Origin: CAZJAH01 sp964544155
Lineage (GTDB): Bacteria; Bacteroidota; Ignavibacteria; Kapaibacteriales; UBA2268
Assembly: GCA_964544155.1 (NCBI GenBank)
Contig: CAZJAH010000003.1
Coordinates: 1-64,000 of the forward strand
Length of the DNA stretch: 64,000 nt
Direction of reading: 5' to 3'
The number at the start of each line of letters is the position of its first letter. The stretch's first letter is position 1. The translations under genes and the position numbers were made by a program. A model generated the notes under the pieces. That model was given only the letters and a program-made list of their open reading frames with translations. It was not told where the DNA came from and made no database searches. Positions 52,501 through 61,452 of this stretch are shown piece after piece.

Positions 52501-53639
52501 TCTTCTTTTATATTATTCTTGAAATCAATAAAAGCATTGAAAAGCAAAACCACAAGGCATGCCACTACAAAAGCACCGAAAGTACTTCCGGCTACTATGA
52601 ATGACCTTCTCGGTTTATCTTTCTTATCAGGAGCTATAGCAGGATCCAGGATATAGAGATACCTTGCTTTTGCGTTTATATCAATTTCGGCTTTCTCTGC
52701 CATTGGAAGGAGAAAGGCCTTTACTTGCGAAAAAGTTTCATATTCCACATAAAAACGCATATATTTAACTCCTAGTTCTCCCACTTCGTGCAATGAGAAA
52801 TTTCCTGCGAATCCCGGTGTGCTTTCGATATCCTTTAGTTTCAATTTGGCTTGTTCAACAAGCTGCTCCTGCATTTTAGCCTGAGGATCATCCGCGCCAT
52901 AAGTATTTTTTAGGAATTCATAAGAAATCTCCTCCTTAATCAGATTAGCTTTGATCTCTGCAAGGGAACTGCTAATCGCGGCAGCTTGTTCTTCAGGTGA
53001 ATATAGGAGGCTTTCACGAGAAAACTTAGCTAAAGAATCTCCCACAGCTTTTAAAGCTGAATCTGTTTTCATAAGCCTGTTAAAAATAGAATTCCTGTTA
53101 TGGATTGCTTCAGTTTTATCAAGTCTGACTGCAATCTCGTTAGCTATATCAATATACTCATTGGCCATTTCTGCTGCTATTTCAGGATCTTTATCCCAAA
53201 TGCTGATTGTGTAATTACCGCCGTCTTCAAGGGTAATTGATAAATTTTCCCAAAATGCATTTCTAATATCATCAGAAGTACCGTCCTTTATTTCATATCT
53301 TTCGGCTATATTATATTTATTGATTATTGAATCTAAAACACTACGGCTTTCCAGAATAACCATGTAATCATAGCTTTGCATTGCTCCGCCGCCCAGTCTG
53401 GTTAGTCCAAAATCCTTTAACGCGGAACCGACAGCCCCCATTGCTCCGCTAAGCCCGGAATCGTCAGATTTTGGCGGTACGACGCTTATGGTAGCTTTAT
53501 ACCAAACCGGCAGGGTAAGGGCTATTATGATTGAAGCAATAGCGGCTGCGGCCGTAAATCCGATAATGTACCATTTATTCCTGTATAACAACTTAAAAAT
53601 GAAAGCACTATCTGAATAGTTGTGATTTTTTTCTTCCAT
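52497..53639 (-). CDS. wzz: Wzz-type polysaccharide chain-length determinant
   Basis: 380 residues. Membrane segments at about 24-44 and 343-365 flank a periplasmic domain with coiled-coil stretches ('EEQAAAISSSLAEIKANLIKEEI'); 'WYKATISVVPP' is the usual N-terminal Wzz signature and the C-terminal segment is Pro-preceded ('APDKKDKPRRSFIVAG'). No kinase domain. It sets polysaccharide chain length with the polymerase downstream, which it overlaps by 4 bases. Confidence 0.88.
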   Translation of the reverse strand: MEEKNHNYSDSAFIFKLLYRNKWYIIGFTAAAAIASIIIALTLPVWYKATISVVPPKSDDSGLSGAMGAVGSALKDFGLTRLGGGAMQSYDYMVILESRSVLDSIINKYNIAERYEIKDGTSDDIRNAFWENLSITLEDGGNYTISIWDKDPEIAAEMANEYIDIANEIAVRLDKTEAIHNRNSIFNRLMKTDSALKAVGDSLAKFSRESLLYSPEEQAAAISSSLAEIKANLIKEEISYEFLKNTYGADDPQAKMQEQLVEQAKLKLKDIESTPGFAGNFSLHEVGELGVKYMRFYVEYETFSQVKAFLLPMAEKAEIDINAKARYLYILDPAIAPDKKDKPRRSFIVAGSTFGAFVVACLVVLLFNAFIDFKNNIKEE

Positions 53640-53672
53640 TATTTTTCCGGATAAATTTTCTTACAAAAATGT

Positions 53673-55433
53673 TTAGTTATTGACAGCCGGCTTAGAAATA
53701 AGCGGCGGTTTTCTGAAATCTTCGTCTATCATTCTTATCTCAGCGTCTTCGAATAAAAGGCCCGGTGTAACTATCGAGCATGCTACATAGGGGTCGCCTT
53801 GTGATATAAAGGACGAAACCACAGCAGGAGCGAGATAATTATGCACGTATTTTTTGCCGTTTACGGCAATAATATCCTTGAATGACTGCTCGCTGAACCC
53901 GGCGGCTCTTGCACCGCGAACCGGCTCCTCGCGCCCGTCCGGATAAAGCTTATATACTTCGAGCAGGGTTATATCGCTGTTGCCGAACTGCATATCAAGG
54001 TCGCCGTAAAAGGCAGGATAAACTCCTGTTATGAATACATTAATATTCATTACCCTTTTAATAATGAGTCCGTAGGGAAGCTCTCTGGCTTTACACAATT
54101 CCATCATACGCTCGCGCATTTCAGAGATGCTTTTAACTTTCTCATCATCAGATCCCTCAAAAATGATATTCGACAGTATGGGGGATCCGCCGCGCTTATG
54201 CCCGTTTGATTCGCGTACTCTTTTGGTTGGAACTCTGTCTGATAAAAGGTTTTTAAGGTATCCGTCTTTTACCAGAATAACATTTTCCGCCTCGATACCG
54301 TCATCATCTATTTTGTAATTGGCAACAAGAGGAGTACCTTCATATTTATTCATCTGCGGTTTGGCATAAACGGACATAAATTCCGGTAATACCCTTCCTC
54401 CAATCTTACGCTGGAAAGCAGTGAATTGCTCCTGAGTAAAGCCGCCGTCTGTCAGCGGCTGCCTTTGAGCAACAAGATTAGGCGCAAATGCCTGCGCTAA
54501 TAATTCTGCGGCTGCCTGATCTTCGAAAATAACGGGGCCGACATAAGTATCTTCGAGAAATTCGGAATGTTTCAGTGTAACTGTTTTCTTTATAAGATTA
54601 TCAGCCTCGCTCAATAGTGAATCCCTTCCCGGCAGGTCGTCAGTATATTTACCGTATGCCGAATAGTAATTATAAATAGGCATCCCGTCATCAGACTGTG
54701 TGCCTGCGATCATTTCTATTCCGGTATAGAAGCGGTTTTTTACATATTCGCGGCCTTCGCTGTTGACAAAGATAATTGTGTTGGGATTATATTCAAAAGT
54801 TACCCTAGAAGTATGTATGTCGTTTACCAAACGGAATTTAGCGGCGGCTGCCGAAACAGTTTCGCTCATTTCATCAAAATTAAATTCGGGGTATTCTTCG
54901 ATGTCGAAGTTTATTTCCGGCTCTACGTAGATGAAATCATGAGTAGTATCTTTTCTCATCCTGTTTTTAATGGCTGCTTTCTTTTTGGAATAAGCTTCGG
55001 CGGCTCTTTTATAAGCGGCGTCGGTAGCAAGCCACAATTCCCTTCGAAGCACAGGATAATTAACAATAGGCGATATGCTTCTGCCGGTGAAAGATTCCTC
55101 ATCATCACCGCTGCCGAAAAAGCTTACGCCTACATCAAAGAAATTTGTATTATCGAATTCATAATCGCCTACCCTGACAAGAACATCCAGCTTTGCCCTT
55201 TGGGTCTTATTCTTTTCCACAAGTTCCCCCGATATGGCGCGGCAGCCGTACATATCCATTATTGTTATCTTGTATTCAATATAATAGGGATTTTCAAGGT
55301 CTTCCATGTGAAGCTCGCTCATTGAACGCTTGATCTCGTCGCGCATGGCCTGCCTAAGCTCCGGATAGTATTCACCGGCTAACGCGGGAAGCGCTGTTAA
55401 AGCCATTAAAATTGTTAGAACTATTTTTTTCAT
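53673..55433 (-). CDS. exported TldE/PmbA-like partner protein
   Basis: 586 residues. A classical signal peptide ('MKKIVLTILMALTALPALAG') shows export. The body matches the TldD/PmbA fold (region 'GPVIFEDQAAAELLAQAFAPNL', 'ANYKIDDDGIEAENVILVKDGYLKNLLSDR', 'NGHKRGG' etc.), but at the place of the metal-binding HExxxH it reads 'QAAAELLAQ', and the conserved Cys near the C-terminus is missing. It is thus the non-catalytic subunit. It lies 44 bases after the catalytic partner and should form a heterodimer outside the cytoplasm. Confidence 0.88.
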   Translation of the reverse strand: MKKIVLTILMALTALPALAGEYYPELRQAMRDEIKRSMSELHMEDLENPYYIEYKITIMDMYGCRAISGELVEKNKTQRAKLDVLVRVGDYEFDNTNFFDVGVSFFGSGDDEESFTGRSISPIVNYPVLRRELWLATDAAYKRAAEAYSKKKAAIKNRMRKDTTHDFIYVEPEINFDIEEYPEFNFDEMSETVSAAAAKFRLVNDIHTSRVTFEYNPNTIIFVNSEGREYVKNRFYTGIEMIAGTQSDDGMPIYNYYSAYGKYTDDLPGRDSLLSEADNLIKKTVTLKHSEFLEDTYVGPVIFEDQAAAELLAQAFAPNLVAQRQPLTDGGFTQEQFTAFQRKIGGRVLPEFMSVYAKPQMNKYEGTPLVANYKIDDDGIEAENVILVKDGYLKNLLSDRVPTKRVRESNGHKRGGSPILSNIIFEGSDDEKVKSISEMRERMMELCKARELPYGLIIKRVMNINVFITGVYPAFYGDLDMQFGNSDITLLEVYKLYPDGREEPVRGARAAGFSEQSFKDIIAVNGKKYVHNYLAPAVVSSFISQGDPYVACSIVTPGLLFEDAEIRMIDEDFRKPPLISKPAVNN

Positions 55434-55477
55434 TTATCTTAATACCTGAGTTTATCCAATATCTTAATGATCATTTT

Positions 55478-57175
55478 TTAGAAAGAATTTTCGCTTTTGT
55501 TTATCGCCGGAGCCGGTAGGATCGGTGGCTTGGCCTGAGATTTTTTCTTCTTCTGTACTTCTATTTCGGAAACCAGCAGGCTGGGTGAACATGCCGAAAC
55601 AGGCACTCCGCCCGATTCCGCTCCGCAGATACCATTGAATACGCCGAGGTCATTACCTGCCGCAATGATATTTGAGAAAGTTGTAAGCGGCGTTCCGATA
55701 AGATCCACACCGCGCACAAGTTCGTCCGGCCTGCCGTCAGCGTAAACTTTGTAAACCACCAGAGGCATCACGTTAAACGCGTTGGGTATGGTACGGTTGG
55801 TAAATGTAAAACCGCCCGAAACCTTCTCGAAATAAAGCCCGTACTCTTTATCTTGCTTTTTGGCCTCTTTCCTGAGCTGATCCCTGAGAGATTCAATGTC
55901 ATCGGTTTTGGCGGCCTGTACTATAAGATTCGACTGCCGTGATACGGCTCTGAAACCTGCCTGTTTGCGGCCGTGCCCGTTTGAATTCGGAAACCCTTCA
56001 ATAGGTGACCTCGACATCAGAAAGCTTTTGAATATACCGTCATCAACGCTTACGACTTTTTGTGCTTCTACGCCTTCATCATCGAACCTGTAATAGCCTG
56101 ATAATGCAATGCCTTCAAGCTCAGGTCTCGTAGGGTCGAAAACTACATCTATGAAATTAGGCAGTATGGACTTGCCGACTGATTCTTTAAAAGTCTGGCT
56201 GCTGTTTGGGTCTTTCTCCCTGTGTCCTTCAACTCTGTGTCCGAATATCTCATGGAAAAACACACCCGAGGCCTCTCCCGAGAGTATTGCGGGACCTGAA
56301 AATGTTTCAGCTATAGGGGCTGTCCGCAATTCGGCAAAAAGCTTGATCATTTTGTCTATATCATTCGCGATTTCCTGCTCGCTTGGCAGGCCTTCGGGAG
56401 TAAATGCAAAGTAAGTTTCGTAGAGGGGCAGGCTCATACCGTCGTCGGCTTTTGTCTTGGCGTAAACTGTTATGCGGCAGTTTGTTTCATACCATGAGAG
56501 CTTGCTGTCTTCGGTGTTGATAAAATTTTTGTTATGCAGCTCGGTAGTTATATTCACCATAGCGCTATATATATGCGGGTAATCAAGGAATTTAGCAGAA
56601 AGCCTTTTTAAAACGCCTTTCCATTTTTCTTTATCGAAACCGATTGTTTTGGCATCGCCGAAATACTTCGCCGGTTCTTCTCTAGAAAAGTCAGCTGATG
56701 TATCCTCTTCGGCGACCTTTACGGCTTTGTTGGTTTTAGCTTTTTCATAACGCTCAATGGCATTTTTGTAAGTCTTATCTGTTGCAAACCAAAGAGCCGT
56801 CCTTATAGAGTTTTCGTCGTCAGATAGCGGCAGTTCGGTCGGCATGGTACCGCCTGATAAGTTGAAGGCGTTACCCCGGATAATATGTGTATTATCGAAT
56901 TCATAATCGCCTACGCGCAGGTCTATGTCGCAAAGCCTTCTGAAATCAGAATCGTCTGATACTATTTCGCCCCATGACGCAGAGAGTGTATTGGATTTAG
57001 TCTCCGTTATGGAATATGATATATAATAGGGTGGAACAGGTTCGGCGTATAATTCTTTCATTGTCCTGTGCATTTCTTTTTCCGCCGCACTTAGAAGCGG
57101 ATTTTCCGCGCCTTTTGCAATTAAGGCTGCCAGCAGGAAAACCGCAGGCAGCCATATTATTGATATTTTTTTCAT
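55478..57175 (-). CDS. exported TldD-like metalloprotease
   Basis: 565 residues from the ATG at 57175..57173, which begins the signal peptide 'MKKISIIWLPAVFLLAALIA'; an ATG twelve codons upstream is less good. The catalytic site is HExxxH at His308-His313 ('FFHEIFGHRVEG'), and the third metal ligand is a Cys in 'ICGAESGGVPVSACSPSLL', as in TldD. Also 'GYYRFDDEGVEAQKVV' and 'NSNGHGRKQAG'. Cytoplasmic TldD/TldE trims unfolded peptides; an exported form implies secreted or periplasmic peptide processing. It follows mce by 20 bases and precedes the TldE-like gene. Confidence 0.92.
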   Translation of the reverse strand: MKKISIIWLPAVFLLAALIAKGAENPLLSAAEKEMHRTMKELYAEPVPPYYISYSITETKSNTLSASWGEIVSDDSDFRRLCDIDLRVGDYEFDNTHIIRGNAFNLSGGTMPTELPLSDDENSIRTALWFATDKTYKNAIERYEKAKTNKAVKVAEEDTSADFSREEPAKYFGDAKTIGFDKEKWKGVLKRLSAKFLDYPHIYSAMVNITTELHNKNFINTEDSKLSWYETNCRITVYAKTKADDGMSLPLYETYFAFTPEGLPSEQEIANDIDKMIKLFAELRTAPIAETFSGPAILSGEASGVFFHEIFGHRVEGHREKDPNSSQTFKESVGKSILPNFIDVVFDPTRPELEGIALSGYYRFDDEGVEAQKVVSVDDGIFKSFLMSRSPIEGFPNSNGHGRKQAGFRAVSRQSNLIVQAAKTDDIESLRDQLRKEAKKQDKEYGLYFEKVSGGFTFTNRTIPNAFNVMPLVVYKVYADGRPDELVRGVDLIGTPLTTFSNIIAAGNDLGVFNGICGAESGGVPVSACSPSLLVSEIEVQKKKKSQAKPPILPAPAINKSENSF

Positions 57176-57195
57176 GCTTTTAAATGTAATAAATT

Positions 57196-57597
57196 TTACT
57201 TTGACTGGCAAATTTCTGTTAATACTCCGTTAGTTGATTTAGGATGCAGGAAAGCGATCAGCATGTCATGGGCGCCGGGTGTTGCTTCTTCGTTTATAAG
57301 CTTTATACCCTCGCCTTTAAGCCTTTCGAGGTCGCTGTCTATGTCATCCGTTTCGAATCCTATATGATGAATACCTTCGCCCCTTTTTTCAATAAATTTG
57401 GCAATCGGCGATCCTTCGTCTGTCGGCTGAGTAAGCTCAATTAACACATCTCCAACCCTGAATGAGCCTACATGTACCTTCTGCTTTTCGACTGTTTCTC
57501 TGTGAATATCCTCAAACTGGAACAGCTTTCTGAATGTTTCTATACTGCTATCAAGGTCTTTGACAGCTATTCCAATGTGATTGATTTGTTTGATCAT
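57196..57597 (-). CDS. mce: methylmalonyl-CoA epimerase
   Basis: 133 residues. VOC-fold enzyme that interconverts (S)- and (R)-methylmalonyl-CoA ahead of the mutase. 'INHIGIAVKDLDSSIETFRKLF' (part) supplies the first metal His, 'VLIELTQPTDEGSPIAKFIEKRGEGIHHIGFETDDID' (part) the second His and 'GVLTEICQSK' the Glu. It is the right length. Curiously it sits in the envelope run, 20 kb away from the mutase genes, 20 bases before the TldD-like gene. Confidence 0.93.
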   Translation of the reverse strand: MIKQINHIGIAVKDLDSSIETFRKLFQFEDIHRETVEKQKVHVGSFRVGDVLIELTQPTDEGSPIAKFIEKRGEGIHHIGFETDDIDSDLERLKGEGIKLINEEATPGAHDMLIAFLHPKSTNGVLTEICQSK

Positions 57598-57666
57598 TTT
57601 TCTTCCCTAATCGTTCTTTATTTCTAAAAAATCAACAACAGCCAATATTATAACTGACTTTTTACC

Positions 57667-58440
57667 CTAATTATTACTCATTCGCTTTAAAAAATCTTCA
57701 GCATTTTTTAGGTCTTCCGGCGAATTAACACCCTGAAGCTCCTCAAACGAAGCCGCGGCAAATGCTTCAACGCGCCTGCCTTCGTTTTTCAAAATTTCGA
57801 TTATATCCGTAAGATAATACTCACCCTGCTTGTTATTATTTGATATTTTTTCAAGAGCTTCAAATAGCAGGTCTTTTTTGACCAGGTAAATACCGGAATT
57901 AATTTCGTTTATCATTTTCTCGGCGCTGCCCGCGTCTTTTTCTTCCACAATTCTTTCAAAAGTAGATGGATCTGATCTTATTATCCTGCCATAACCGGCG
58001 GGATCATCGACTACGGTCGACATAACGGATACTTCAGCTCCACGCTCCATGTGCCTTGTGAAAAAATTTATCAGAGTATCTTTTCTGATGAGTGGAACAT
58101 CGCCGGAAAGTACAAGCACATAGCCGTCAAAATCCTTTAATATTTCCGCTGCCTGCATAACGGCATGGCCGGTGCCGAGCTGCTCTTCCTGCAGAGCGAA
58201 CTCAACATCGGGATAATCTTCTGATTTAACGTATTCTTTCACCATTTCGGCTTTATGGCCGATTATTATTATTGATTTTGCCGGAGAGACGTTCATTACT
58301 GTATCCAGTACCCTGCCTATCATGGGCTTTCCCGCGAGTTCGTGCAGTACTTTGGGCTTATCGGGGTCTTTCATTCTTTTGCCTTTACCGGCAGCGAGTA
58401 TAACTACGGCTGTTTTGTCAATTATACTGTTAATTGCCAT
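57667..58440 (-). CDS. glmU: NTP transferase, GlmU uridyltransferase-like domain only
   Basis: 257 residues, against about 450-460 for bifunctional GlmU. 'VVILAAGKGKRMKDPDKPKVLHELAGKPMI' (part) is the nucleotide-binding loop, 'QEEQLGTGHAVMQA' the uracil site, 'YVLVLSGDVPLI' the metal Asp and 'INEINSGIYLV' is the GlmU signature. The C-terminal left-handed beta-helix acetyltransferase is absent, so it probably makes UDP-GlcNAc from GlcNAc-1-P and relies on another acetyltransferase. The start overlaps panD by 11 bases, so they are coupled. Confidence 0.85.
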   Translation of the reverse strand: MAINSIIDKTAVVILAAGKGKRMKDPDKPKVLHELAGKPMIGRVLDTVMNVSPAKSIIIIGHKAEMVKEYVKSEDYPDVEFALQEEQLGTGHAVMQAAEILKDFDGYVLVLSGDVPLIRKDTLINFFTRHMERGAEVSVMSTVVDDPAGYGRIIRSDPSTFERIVEEKDAGSAEKMINEINSGIYLVKKDLLFEALEKISNNNKQGEYYLTDIIEILKNEGRRVEAFAAASFEELQGVNSPEDLKNAEDFLKRMSNN

Positions 58441-58828
58441 TAGTCATGCCTATGGTTTCTTCTTTTACTTTATTGTCGATGTCTTTTATTTCATTTTTTT
58501 CATCCAGCAGGATGATAATTGGCTTGTACTTATCAAGCTCTTTATCTTCGAGAGCGGTATAAGTGATAATGATCACCTGGTCTCCGGCAGCTCCCTTCCT
58601 GGCAGCGGCGCCGTTAAGACCGATGACTTTCGAGCCTCTGTCGCCCGGAATGACATAAGTTTCAAAGCGCTCGCCATTATTTATATTCACAACGTGCACT
58701 TTTTCGAATTCAATTATATCGGCTGCCTCCATCAAATCTTTGTCTATCGTAAGGCTGCCTTCATAATATAAATCTGCTGATGTCACCCTTGCCTGGTGTA
58801 ATTTGGACTTCAGCATATATCTAAGCAT
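58430..58828 (-). CDS. panD: aspartate 1-decarboxylase
   Basis: 132 residues. Pyruvoyl enzyme that makes beta-alanine for pantothenate and CoA. The start 'MLRYMLKSKLHQARVT' is standard. The self-cleavage site is Gly24-Ser25 ('YYEGSLTID'); Tyr ('RFETYVIPGDRGSKVIGLNGAAAR', part) and 'GDQVIIITYT' are conserved. First gene of the run to mrdA, overlapping glmU by 11 bases. Confidence 0.96.
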   Translation of the reverse strand: MLRYMLKSKLHQARVTSADLYYEGSLTIDKDLMEAADIIEFEKVHVVNINNGERFETYVIPGDRGSKVIGLNGAAARKGAAGDQVIIITYTALEDKELDKYKPIIILLDEKNEIKDIDNKVKEETIGMTNGN

Positions 58829-59017
58829 TATATAACCCCCCTAAAAAGGAAATTTCATTTTGTAATTATAAAACAAGTAAATTAGCAGAATTTTGCTTCT
58901 TTGGCAAAACAATTTCTACCTTTTAATTCGTATTATTTTTTAAAAATTATAAAAATATCATAACTTTATGTCTGATTAAAAGACGATTCTTTGCTAACAT
59001 AATTTGAGATTGTTATT

Positions 59018-59620
59018 ATGGCTAAATTACTCATAGCGCTTGTGTTTATCTTTTTGGCTTTACCGCAAAGCCTGTTTTCTGACGCAACACTTAAGGAAAT
59101 CGTTACAATCAGCGCCGACCCCGTGAAATTGAACGAGAAATATGACTATGCGTCTACTGAATTTTTCCTTGCAAACAAACAGAATGCCGGGAAGTTCTAC
59201 AGCTTTGAGCTGCTTGAAATTCTCGATAACGAGCTTAAAGGCCAAAATATCGATACCGACAGGCTTGTTATCGTAGCGGAAAACAGCAAAGGCAGGAAGC
59301 TGGTATTTACTTATAATGACCTCAGTGGCGATATTGCCCCAATCAAGCCGGTATTGCTTTACGGGCAGGTGACCGGTTCTATCGGAGATACTATTAAAGT
59401 TCAGGATATTGAAGGCCAAAAGGGTATGGTCGACCTCGAGGAAGTTATTAAAGAAACTGATATTGCCGTCAGAAAAAGGATTTACCTGCAGCTTAGATCA
59501 TTCCCCGAAGCCGAAAAGAAGAGGTTATTCACACACGGAACAATAATTTTTCCGATAGACGCCACTCCCAGAAGGTGGATTGAAGGAGTAAGGAAGATGA
59601 CAGTTTACGAAGTACAGTGA
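59018..59620 (+). CDS. unknown exported protein
   Basis: 200 residues. Signal peptide ('LLIALVFIFLALPQSLFS', about 1-21). Mature part is mixed alpha/beta with paired strands ('DRLVIVAENSKGRKLVFTYNDL') and basic C-terminus ('DATPRRWIEGVRKMTVYEVQ'). The middle resembles the small ligand-binding modules of oxidoreductase-associated proteins, but no family can be named. It is 55 bases before ftcD and on the same strand, so co-transcription is possible. Confidence 0.7.
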   Translation: MAKLLIALVFIFLALPQSLFSDATLKEIVTISADPVKLNEKYDYASTEFFLANKQNAGKFYSFELLEILDNELKGQNIDTDRLVIVAENSKGRKLVFTYNDLSGDIAPIKPVLLYGQVTGSIGDTIKVQDIEGQKGMVDLEEVIKETDIAVRKRIYLQLRSFPEAEKKRLFTHGTIIFPIDATPRRWIEGVRKMTVYEVQ

Positions 59621-59675
59621 TACTTTTGGATTCTATAATGAAAAATTACAAGGTTATTAACAGGAAAAGGTGAAG

Positions 59676-61295
59676 ATGAGAAAAATAGTTGAATGTGTGC
59701 CGAATTTTTCGGAAGGAAGAAATAAGGAAGTAATTGACGCCATCGCTAAAGCTATAAGCGATACTCCGGGGTGTAACCTGCTTGATGTTGATCCGGGAGC
59801 CTCTACGAACAGGACAGTTTATACATTCGTTGGTAATCCTGATTCAGTGGTCGAAGGAGCCTTCAATGCCGCCAAAGTGGCAAAAGAGCTTATCGATATG
59901 ACCGGGCATAGCGGCGAGCATCCGCGCATGGGAGCTATGGATGTATGTCCCTTCGTGCCGGTGGCAAATGTTACTATGGATGAATGTGTTGAATGCGCGA
60001 AAAAATTCGGTAAAAAAGCCGGCGAAGAGCTTGGGATTCCACTGTACCTTTACGAAGAAGCAGCTGAAAAAGACTACCGTAAAAAGCTTCCGCAGATCAG
60101 AAAAGGCGAATATGAAGCGATGAAAGACAAGATAGTTCAGCCTGAATGGAAACCTGACTTCGGCCCCGCTGAATTTGTGCCTTCATGGGGAGCCACAGCT
60201 ACGGGCGCGAGGTTTTTCCTTATTGCTTACAACGTTAATCTCCTCGGGACAAATAACCAGGCACACAGGATTGCACTGAATCTGCGCGAAGCAGGCAGGG
60301 GAGATGACAATCCCGGCAGGCTTAAAGAAGTCAAGGGCATGGGCTGGTGGGTAGATGAATACAACATGGCTCAGGGCACTTTCAATCTGACCAATTATAA
60401 AGTAACCCCCATGCATGTAGTTTTTGAAGAATTCAAGAAGGATGCCGAAGCATTGAACCTTGCCACGGCAGGCTCTGAGTTAGTAGGTCTTATTCCGCTT
60501 GAAGCAATGATCATGGCCGCTGATTATTATATTGAGAAAGAAAATCTGTTCATAATTGATGAAGACCAGAAAATTAAGCTTGTTATAAACAGGCTCGGAC
60601 TTAATTCCGTGAGCGAATTCGATCCTAAAAAGAGGATCATCGAGTACATGATCGAAGAGAAAAAAGAAGAACCCCTGGCCGGGATGACCGTCAGGAACTT
60701 CATCGAGGAAGTTGCGTCAAGATCATCCGCGCCAGGAGGAGGCTCCGCTTCTGCTGCAATCGCGGCTATCGGGGCCGGCCTGGGATCTATGGTAGCCTGG
60801 CTGACCTACGGCCTGAGGCGCTTTGAAGATCTGGACAGCAAAATGCGCGATACAATTCCGCCTCTGGATAATGCAGCAAAAGCTCTGATACCGATGATCG
60901 ATGCTGATACCGATGCTTTCAATGATTATATAGACGCTATGAGAATGCCCAAAGGAAGTGACGATGAGAAAAAGCGCCGCGAAGAAGCCATGCAGGAAGG
61001 TCTTAAAAAAGCCATCGAAGTTCCGCTTAAAACTATGCGGCTGGGTGATAAAGCTTGGGACAAAATGATGGAAGTTGCACGCTACGGTAATAAAAACTCA
61101 CTATCTGATATCGAAGTAGGAGTGAGAGCGCTAGAAGTTGGTATTTGGGGAGCCTATAGAAACGTTGTTATAAATATGCCCGGAATTAAAGATGAAAACT
61201 ATAAAAAGAAGATAATGGAAGAAGCCGAAGGCATGGTCAAAAAAGCCGAGAAGATACGTGAAGAAGCGCTGAAAATAATTGCCGGCAGGTATTGA
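59676..61295 (+). CDS. ftcD: bifunctional glutamate formimidoyltransferase-formiminotetrahydrofolate cyclodeaminase
   Basis: 539 residues from the ATG at 59676, with AGGTG upstream (GTG two codons earlier is possible). The N-terminal formiminotransferase (about 1-300): 'VECVPNFSEGRNKEVI', 'GHSGEHPRMGAMDVCPFVPV', 'AYNVNLLG'. The C-terminal cyclodeaminase (about 332-535): 'FIEEVASRSSAPGGGSASA' and helical tail. It moves the formimino group from N-formimino-Glu to tetrahydrofolate and then makes methenyl-THF, part of histidine breakdown and folate supply; no other hut genes are nearby. The terminator at 61342 follows. Confidence 0.95.
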   Translation: MRKIVECVPNFSEGRNKEVIDAIAKAISDTPGCNLLDVDPGASTNRTVYTFVGNPDSVVEGAFNAAKVAKELIDMTGHSGEHPRMGAMDVCPFVPVANVTMDECVECAKKFGKKAGEELGIPLYLYEEAAEKDYRKKLPQIRKGEYEAMKDKIVQPEWKPDFGPAEFVPSWGATATGARFFLIAYNVNLLGTNNQAHRIALNLREAGRGDDNPGRLKEVKGMGWWVDEYNMAQGTFNLTNYKVTPMHVVFEEFKKDAEALNLATAGSELVGLIPLEAMIMAADYYIEKENLFIIDEDQKIKLVINRLGLNSVSEFDPKKRIIEYMIEEKKEEPLAGMTVRNFIEEVASRSSAPGGGSASAAIAAIGAGLGSMVAWLTYGLRRFEDLDSKMRDTIPPLDNAAKALIPMIDADTDAFNDYIDAMRMPKGSDDEKKRREEAMQEGLKKAIEVPLKTMRLGDKAWDKMMEVARYGNKNSLSDIEVGVRALEVGIWGAYRNVVINMPGIKDENYKKKIMEEAEGMVKKAEKIREEALKIIAGRY

Positions 61296-61341
61296 TTTTT
61301 TGAATGGATAAGATTTGACTGAATATCTTATGTACTTTATC

Positions 61342-61379
61342 AAAAAGATGTGCCCTTCAATGGGTGCGTCTTTTTTTTT
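61342..61379 (+). terminator. rho-independent terminator after ftcD
   Basis: Arms 61342-61355 and 61362-61375 (AAAAAGATGTGCCC/GGGTGCGTCTTTTT, three G-U pairs in RNA), loop of 6, then a T run. Confidence 0.85.
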
Positions 61380-61409
61380 AAAATTTATAAGAGTGATCGG
61401 AAAATAGTA

Positions 61410-61429
61410 AGGGCTGCCGCGGCAGCCCT
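61410..61429 (-). terminator. probable terminator after ftsZ
   Basis: GC-rich palindrome AGGGCTGCC/GGCAGCCCT (61410-61418 and 61421-61429), 24 bases beyond the ftsZ stop, with TTACTATTTTCC on the minus strand after it. The T tract is short. Confidence 0.6.
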
Positions 61430-61452
61430 AATTTCAGCATTGAGTAATATAA

